A DNA stretch of 9,996 nucleotides from Acidimicrobiales bacterium (GTDB taxonomy: Bacteria; Actinomycetota; Acidimicrobiia; Acidimicrobiales; SHLQ01), in assembly GCA_013002375.1 (NCBI GenBank), contig JABDJW010000452.1, positions 1-9,996 of the forward strand, given 5' to 3'. Made by a program: the position numbers and the translations under genes. The notes beneath the pieces are model-generated. The model made no database searches. It was not told the DNA's origin and saw only the letters and a list, made by a program, of their open reading frames with translations. Positions 6,500 to 9,996 of the stretch are shown here, one piece after another. Position 1 is the stretch's first letter; each line of letters begins with the position of its first letter.

Positions 6500-6544
6500 A
6501 CAACTCGAATACGGGTACCGTTTCCGGCGCTGCGCTGCGGCGGC

Positions 6545-6550
6545 TAGGTT
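6545..6550 (+). promoter_or_regulatory. Candidate -10 box of the aldolase-like gene (leaderless)
   Basis: TAGGTT ends 6 bases before ATG 6557, the spacing expected when transcription begins at the A of the start codon. The 57-base gap after the ABC-F stop has no good Shine-Dalgarno site. A weak -35-like TTTCCG lies at 6521-6526. Confidence 0.45.
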
Positions 6551-6556
6551 GCGGCG

Positions 6557-7573
6557 ATGAAGTTGGCCGAGCTCGCCACCCCGTCGCTGATCGTCGACGA
6601 CTCGATCCTGCAGTCCAACATCGACGCCATGGCTGCCGTGCGGCCCGGCCCGCAACTGCGACCTCACGTGAAGGCGTTCAAGTCGACCGATCTGGCCAAG
6701 CGGTTGGTCGCGGCGGGCCACACCAACTTCACCTGCGCCACGATCCGCGAGGTCGAGGGCATGGCGGCGGCCGGGCTGGGTCACGACCTGTTGTTGGCCA
6801 ACGAGGTACTCGATGCCGCCCGGCTCGGTGCGGTCGCGGAATCGGGCGCCCGGGTCACCCTCGCCGTCGATTCCGACGCCACGGTCGACGCCGCCGCAGC
6901 GGGCGGGGTGCGCGAAGTGGTGATCGACGTGAACGTCGGCCTGCCGCGCTGTGGATGCGATCCTGCGGACGCCGGTCGCCTGGCCGATCGGGCTCGCGCC
7001 GCCGGGCTCGAGGTGCGCGGGGTGATGGGGTACGAGGGCCACCTGATGATGGTGCTCGATCCGGATGACCAGTTGGCCCAGGTCGGGGCCGCGATGGCGC
7101 TCCTGCTGGCCGCCCATGCCGACGTCGGAGGTGATCTGGTGTCGGCCGGTGGCACCGGCACATATGACTGCAACACCTGGGCTACCGAGATCCAGGCCGG
7201 CTCGTACACGCTGATGGACACCCAGTACGGCCGGCGGATCTCGCCCTTCCGGCAGGCCTTGGCGGTGTGGTCGCAGGTGCTGTCGGTCAGCGCGACGGGC
7301 GGCTACGTGGTTTCCAACGCCGGGCTGAAGTCGTTGGGGATGGATCATGGCGACCCCCAATGGGATCGAGGCGACGTGTTGTTCTGTAGCGACGAGCACG
7401 TCACGCTCTTCCCGGCGCCGGACACGACGATCGGCGTGGGTGATTACGCGGTGTTGATTCCGGCCCACGTCGACCCAACGGTCGCTCGCCATGAAGCGTT
7501 GTGGGTGACGTCGGGATGGGATCCCGATGATGAGGTGATCGATCGGTGGCCGATCGATCTCCGGCACTGGTAG
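6557..7573 (+). CDS. PLP- and metal-dependent D-threonine aldolase / D-serine dehydratase-like enzyme
   Basis: 338 aa, fold-type III (alanine-racemase-like barrel plus C-terminal beta domain). The N-terminus TPSLIVDDSIL (8-18) and RPHVKAFK (35-42) are family hallmarks; Lys39 is the likely PLP-binding lysine. TGTYD (about 199-203) lies in a phosphate-binding position. Near the C-terminus, SDEHVTLF and IPAHVDPTV contain His304-x-Asp306 at the metal site. As I recall, D-threonine aldolases use His-x-Asp while D-serine and 3-hydroxyaspartate dehydratases use His-x-Cys, so aldolase-type chemistry (D-threonine to glycine and acetaldehyde) is favoured. It is somewhat shorter than the roughly 380-residue aldolases, and the common HxKxHK has Phe in place of the second His. 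The next gene follows by 22 bases and is probably on the same transcript. Confidence 0.82.
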   Translation: MKLAELATPSLIVDDSILQSNIDAMAAVRPGPQLRPHVKAFKSTDLAKRLVAAGHTNFTCATIREVEGMAAAGLGHDLLLANEVLDAARLGAVAESGARVTLAVDSDATVDAAAAGGVREVVIDVNVGLPRCGCDPADAGRLADRARAAGLEVRGVMGYEGHLMMVLDPDDQLAQVGAAMALLLAAHADVGGDLVSAGGTGTYDCNTWATEIQAGSYTLMDTQYGRRISPFRQALAVWSQVLSVSATGGYVVSNAGLKSLGMDHGDPQWDRGDVLFCSDEHVTLFPAPDTTIGVGDYAVLIPAHVDPTVARHEALWVTSGWDPDDEVIDRWPIDLRHW

Positions 7574-7581
7574 GACGGCGG

Positions 7582-7588
7582 GGAGGAG
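7582..7588 (+). promoter_or_regulatory. Strong Shine-Dalgarno site that fixes the lactone oxidase start
   Basis: GGAGGAG lies 7 bases before GTG 7596. An ATG at 7591 is closer, but it reads Met-Gln-stop, so it cannot be the gene start; ribosomes might form a two-codon minicistron there. This is the clearest ribosome site in the window. Confidence 0.75.
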
Positions 7589-7595
7589 CAATGCA

Positions 7596-8921
7596 GTGAG
7601 AAAACCGATGCAGCCCGGCCGGGGCGGATACGTCACCAACTGGGGAGGCAACCAGAGCTGGCGGCCCAGTGCGTTCGTTCGCCCCTCGTCGGAGGACGAC
7701 GTGGCGGCCCAGATCACCAAAGCGGCCGCCGGGGGAGGGACTGTTCGCGCCATCGGGTCGGCCCATTCGTTCACGGCGACCGCGGTGACGAACGGCGTGC
7801 AGATCGAGCTGAGCAACCTCGACGAGGTCTACGAGGTCGACACCACCACCAAGCGGGTGACGGTCGGCGCCGGCATGAGCATCCTGGCCTTCAACGAGCT
7901 GCTGGCCCAGCACGGACTGGCCATGACCAACATGGGCGACATCGGCTACCAGTCGTTGGCCGGAGCGGTCAGCACCGGCACCCACGGCACCGGGGCCGCG
8001 TACGGCGGCATCGCCACCCAGATCGTCGGGTTGCGGTTGATCGCGGCTGACGGCTCGATACACGACGTCGACGAATCCGACCCCTCGTTGCTGAACGCCG
8101 CCCGGGTGAGCCTGGGTGCGCTCGGGGTGATCACGCGGGTCACGATCCAGTGCGTGGACCCCTTCAACCTCCACGCGGTCGAGACCAAGCACTCGCTCGA
8201 CGATCTCCTGGCCGGCGAATGGGACGAGATTGCGGCATCGACCGACCACGCTGAGTTCTTCTGGATGCCGGGCACCCGCAACGCCCTGGTGAAACGCAAC
8301 ACGCGCACCCAGGAGCCGGTGCGTACCTCGCGGATCGATCACTTCACCAGCCGGGTCCTCGGCGAGAACATCGGGTTCGGGCTGGTCAACCGGGTCGGCC
8401 GCCGGTTTCCCGCCGCGGTACCCACCATCGCAAAGCTGGTAGCCGGCGGAAGCGACGATCGCGACTTCGTCGACCGGAACGACAAGGTGTTCATGTCGCC
8501 CCGCTATGTGAAGTTCGTCGAGATGGAATACGGCCTGCCGGTCGAAGATCTCTGCGAAGCGGTCGGGCGGATCAACGCGTTGTGTCGCGAGCTCCGCAAG
8601 CCGATCACCTTCCCGATCGAGGTGCGGGTCGCGGCGGCCGACGACATCCACCTCTCGACCGCGTCGGGGCGCGACTCCGGCTACGTGGCCTGTCACGTCT
8701 ACCAGGGCACCTCGTACGACGGTTACTTCCAGGGAGTCGAGGCCATCATGGACGACTACGCCGGTCGGCCGCACTGGGGCAAGGTTCATTTCCGGACCGC
8801 AGCCGCTTTGCGCGAGCGTTACCCGAAGTTCGACGATTTCCTGGCGGTTCGCAAGCGCCTCGACCCCGAGGGCGTCTTCGCCAATGCCTACCTCGACCGG
8901 GTTCTCGGCGCGGGCCTCTAG
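7596..8921 (+). CDS. FAD-dependent aldonolactone oxidoreductase (D-arabinono-1,4-lactone oxidase / L-gulono-1,4-lactone dehydrogenase type)
   Basis: 441 aa, full length for the family. It would oxidise a sugar-acid lactone at FAD. The N-terminal PCMH-type FAD domain (about 15-190) contains IGSAHSF; His57 in this GSxHSF motif is the residue that binds FAD covalently in many relatives. TGTHGTG (about 128-134) contacts the cofactor. The C-terminal ALO domain holds PIEVRVAAADD, MDDYAGRPHWGK (His393-Trp-Gly-Lys396, the family active-site signature) and the terminal RLDPEGVF. The whole chain resembles Mycobacterium tuberculosis Rv1771 from memory, which is described as an L-gulonolactone dehydrogenase. 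No signal peptide is seen. The GTG start is fixed by the ribosome site at 7582-7588. The real substrate is unknown; the neighbouring aldolase-like gene does not directly explain it. Confidence 0.88.
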   Translation: MRKPMQPGRGGYVTNWGGNQSWRPSAFVRPSSEDDVAAQITKAAAGGGTVRAIGSAHSFTATAVTNGVQIELSNLDEVYEVDTTTKRVTVGAGMSILAFNELLAQHGLAMTNMGDIGYQSLAGAVSTGTHGTGAAYGGIATQIVGLRLIAADGSIHDVDESDPSLLNAARVSLGALGVITRVTIQCVDPFNLHAVETKHSLDDLLAGEWDEIAASTDHAEFFWMPGTRNALVKRNTRTQEPVRTSRIDHFTSRVLGENIGFGLVNRVGRRFPAAVPTIAKLVAGGSDDRDFVDRNDKVFMSPRYVKFVEMEYGLPVEDLCEAVGRINALCRELRKPITFPIEVRVAAADDIHLSTASGRDSGYVACHVYQGTSYDGYFQGVEAIMDDYAGRPHWGKVHFRTAAALRERYPKFDDFLAVRKRLDPEGVFANAYLDRVLGAGL

Positions 8922-8924
8922 CAT
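8919..8924 (+). promoter_or_regulatory. Candidate -10 box of nfuA, overlapping the preceding stop codon
   Basis: TAGCAT begins with the TAG stop of the lactone oxidase gene and ends 7 bases before ATG 8932, the leaderless spacing. There is no Shine-Dalgarno site before this ATG, so an own leaderless message is plausible besides read-through. No convincing -35 is visible. Confidence 0.4.
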
Positions 8925-8931
8925 TGGTTCC

Positions 8932-9588
8932 ATGACCGACAGCGACACCGCAACCGAAACACCGGTTACCGAATTCATGCACGTCACCGATGCCGCAGTG
9001 CTGAAGGTGCTCGAGATCCGCGCCGCGGAAGAGGATGCCGACACCTTGGGTTTGCGGGTCGACATCACCGGCGAGCGCGGGGTCGAATACGAGTACGAGT
9101 TGGGCCTCGAACCAGTCGCCGACGGCGACGACCTCCAGGTGTACGAGGTGCCTTCGACCTCGGACGGTTCGTTGTCGCTGACCGTGATCCTCACCCAGGA
9201 CTCGGCCGAGAAGCTGCGGGGCGCGGTGCTCGACCTGCCCAGCAACCCGATGCAGGGTGGGTTGGTGATCCGCAACCCGAACCGCCCGGACCCGCTGGCC
9301 GGCGTCGGCGACCTCGAGCTCACCGGCGACATCGCCGACAAGGTGACCCAGTTGCTCGAAGCACAGATCAACCCGGCCTTGGCCTCCCACGGCGGCTTCG
9401 CCACCTTGGTCGGCGTCGAGGACACCAAGGTCGTCGTGACGATGGGCGGCGGGTGCCAGGGCTGCTCGATGAGCGCCATCACCCTCAGCGAGGGCATCAA
9501 GACCGCCATCATGTCGTCCATCCCCGAGGTCACCGAGGTGCTCGACAGCACCGATCACGACGCCGGCGCCACGCCTTACTACAGCTAG
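8932..9588 (+). CDS. nfuA: NfuA-type iron-sulfur cluster carrier protein
   Basis: 218 aa cytoplasmic scaffold/carrier that hands [4Fe-4S] clusters to target enzymes. The N-terminal part (about 16-115) looks like an A-type (HesB/IscA) domain with no cysteines, the degenerate adaptor domain of NfuA. The C-terminal NifU domain (about 133-205) carries MGGGCQGCSM with Cys175 and Cys178 as cluster ligands, followed by the family helix AITLSEGI. The C-terminal ATPYY is typical of actinobacterial members as I recall them. ATG 8932 is preferred over an in-frame codon at 8884, which lies inside the previous gene; the chosen start is 10 bases after that gene's stop. The length is close to E. coli NfuA (191) plus an acidic, Thr-rich N-terminal extension. 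Confidence 0.9.
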   Translation: MTDSDTATETPVTEFMHVTDAAVLKVLEIRAAEEDADTLGLRVDITGERGVEYEYELGLEPVADGDDLQVYEVPSTSDGSLSLTVILTQDSAEKLRGAVLDLPSNPMQGGLVIRNPNRPDPLAGVGDLELTGDIADKVTQLLEAQINPALASHGGFATLVGVEDTKVVVTMGGGCQGCSMSAITLSEGIKTAIMSSIPEVTEVLDSTDHDAGATPYYS

Positions 9589-9598
9589 GGCGGCCCTA
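9586..9598. other. Palindrome joining the two convergent stop codons
   Basis: TAGGGC, one central base, GCCCTA. The left TAG ends nfuA on the plus strand, and the right CTA is the TAG of dxs on the minus strand. A 6-bp arm with a 1-base centre cannot form a normal hairpin, so as a terminator it is doubtful. Confidence 0.35.
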
Positions 9599-9996
9599 CG
9601 AGAGGCTGGCGCGGACGGTGCCGGCGATGCCTTCGGCATCGAGGCCCAGTTCGTGCAAGATGTCGCCGGCGGGGCCGTGGGGGATGTAGGAGACCGGTAC
9701 GCCCAACACCTTGACTCGACACGGGGCATCCATGTCGTCGAGCGCGGTGCGGAACCCGGTGCCGGCGCCGCCCTGGCGGATGCCATCTTCGACCGAGACG
9801 ACGAGCTGATGTTCGGCCGCGTTGGCCAACATGGCCGGATCGATCGGGGTGACGACGCGGGGATCCCAGACGGTGGCCTCGATGCCGTCGGCGGCCAGGA
9901 GCGCAGCCGCCTCGAGGCACGGCTGCAGCATCTTGCCCACGCCCAGCAGGCACACCGAGTTGGCGTCGGAGTCGCGGGCCAAGCGGGCCGACAGGC
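9596..9996 (-). CDS. dxs: 1-Deoxy-D-xylulose-5-phosphate synthase, C-terminal part only (runs off the right edge)
   Basis: Dxs is the thiamine-diphosphate enzyme that joins pyruvate and glyceraldehyde-3-phosphate, the first step of the MEP isoprenoid pathway. The visible 132 or so residues are the transketolase C-terminal domain. They contain LGVGKML, a run of helix, ATVWDPRVVTPIDPAML, HQLVVSVEDGIRQGGAG, then VKVLGVPVSYIPHGPAGDIL and the closing LGLDAEGIAGTV, all in the order seen in Dxs. The ThDP-binding and pyrimidine-binding domains lie outside the window. The stop TAG (9598-9596) is 7 bases from the nfuA stop, convergent. A transketolase or dehydrogenase E1-beta subunit is the alternative, but the VWDPRVV and GLDAEGIA pieces fit Dxs best. 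Confidence 0.9.
   Translation of the reverse strand, partial: LSARLARDSDANSVCLLGVGKMLQPCLEAAALLAADGIEATVWDPRVVTPIDPAMLANAAEHQLVVSVEDGIRQGGAGTGFRTALDDMDAPCRVKVLGVPVSYIPHGPAGDILHELGLDAEGIAGTVRASLS

Noticed and set aside
3926..7816. Open minus-strand frame of 1296 codons spanning the ABC-F and aldolase-like genes.
   Set aside because: Only its last 219 codons are a real gene (SGNH hydrolase). The rest is codon-aligned antisense to strongly recognised plus-strand genes, where a stop would need TTA, CTA or TCA in the sense gene, codons that GC-rich genomes avoid. The product is low-complexity and matches no family.
7401..9551. Open minus-strand frame of 716 codons.
   Set aside because: It is antisense to the lactone oxidase and nfuA genes, both with clear family motifs. 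It is open for the same codon-use reason.

Overview
The window looks like chromosomal DNA of a high-GC actinobacterium. A truncated WhiB-family iron-sulfur regulator, a mycoredoxin-type glutaredoxin (which implies mycothiol), an Rpf-like cell-wall lysozyme and a septum-formation-family membrane protein all point to Actinomycetota. The style of the Rpf-like domain and the several apparently leaderless genes would fit the Acidimicrobiia, but that narrower placement is inference. I see no integrase, transposase, phage gene, CRISPR array, tRNA or rRNA, and composition is even, so this reads as core chromosome rather than an island.

Layout. At the left edge a whiB-like gene runs off the window on the minus strand and is divergent from a plus-strand membrane-anchored Rpf-like transglycosylase (412-1428). 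A minus-strand run follows, read right to left: an EchA3-like crotonase (3657-2965), a septum-formation-family membrane protein (2916-1879) and a mycoredoxin-like glutaredoxin (1787-1458), which converges on the Rpf-like gene. A 268-base gap (3658-3925) holds operator-like repeats upstream of the crotonase gene and a strong hairpin that probably terminates the next minus-strand gene, an SGNH hydrolase (4585-3926). That gene is divergent from a plus-strand block: an Uup-type ABC-F ATPase (4736-6499), a D-threonine-aldolase-like PLP enzyme (6557-7573), an aldonolactone oxidase of the D-arabinono/L-gulonolactone type (7596-8921) and an NfuA-type iron-sulfur carrier (8932-9588). At the right edge the 3' end of dxs (minus strand, partial) converges on nfuA with 7 bases between the stop codons.

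How the genes relate. whiB and the rpf-like gene share one divergent control region and could link a redox or developmental signal to cell-wall remodelling. The PLP enzyme and the lactone oxidase are 22 bases apart, the second with a strong Shine-Dalgarno site, and are probably one transcript continuing into nfuA. nfuA also appears to have its own -10 box placed for a leaderless transcript. NfuA supplies Fe-S clusters and Dxs starts the MEP isoprenoid pathway, whose last enzymes (IspG, IspH) are Fe-S proteins. This link is suggestive only, because the two genes are convergent.

I found no clearly new multi-gene system. The best leads are the operator-like repeat set before the crotonase gene, the whiB/rpf divergent control region, and the aldolase-like/lactone-oxidase pair. 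Very long antisense open frames (up to 1296 codons) are artefacts of high-GC codon use.
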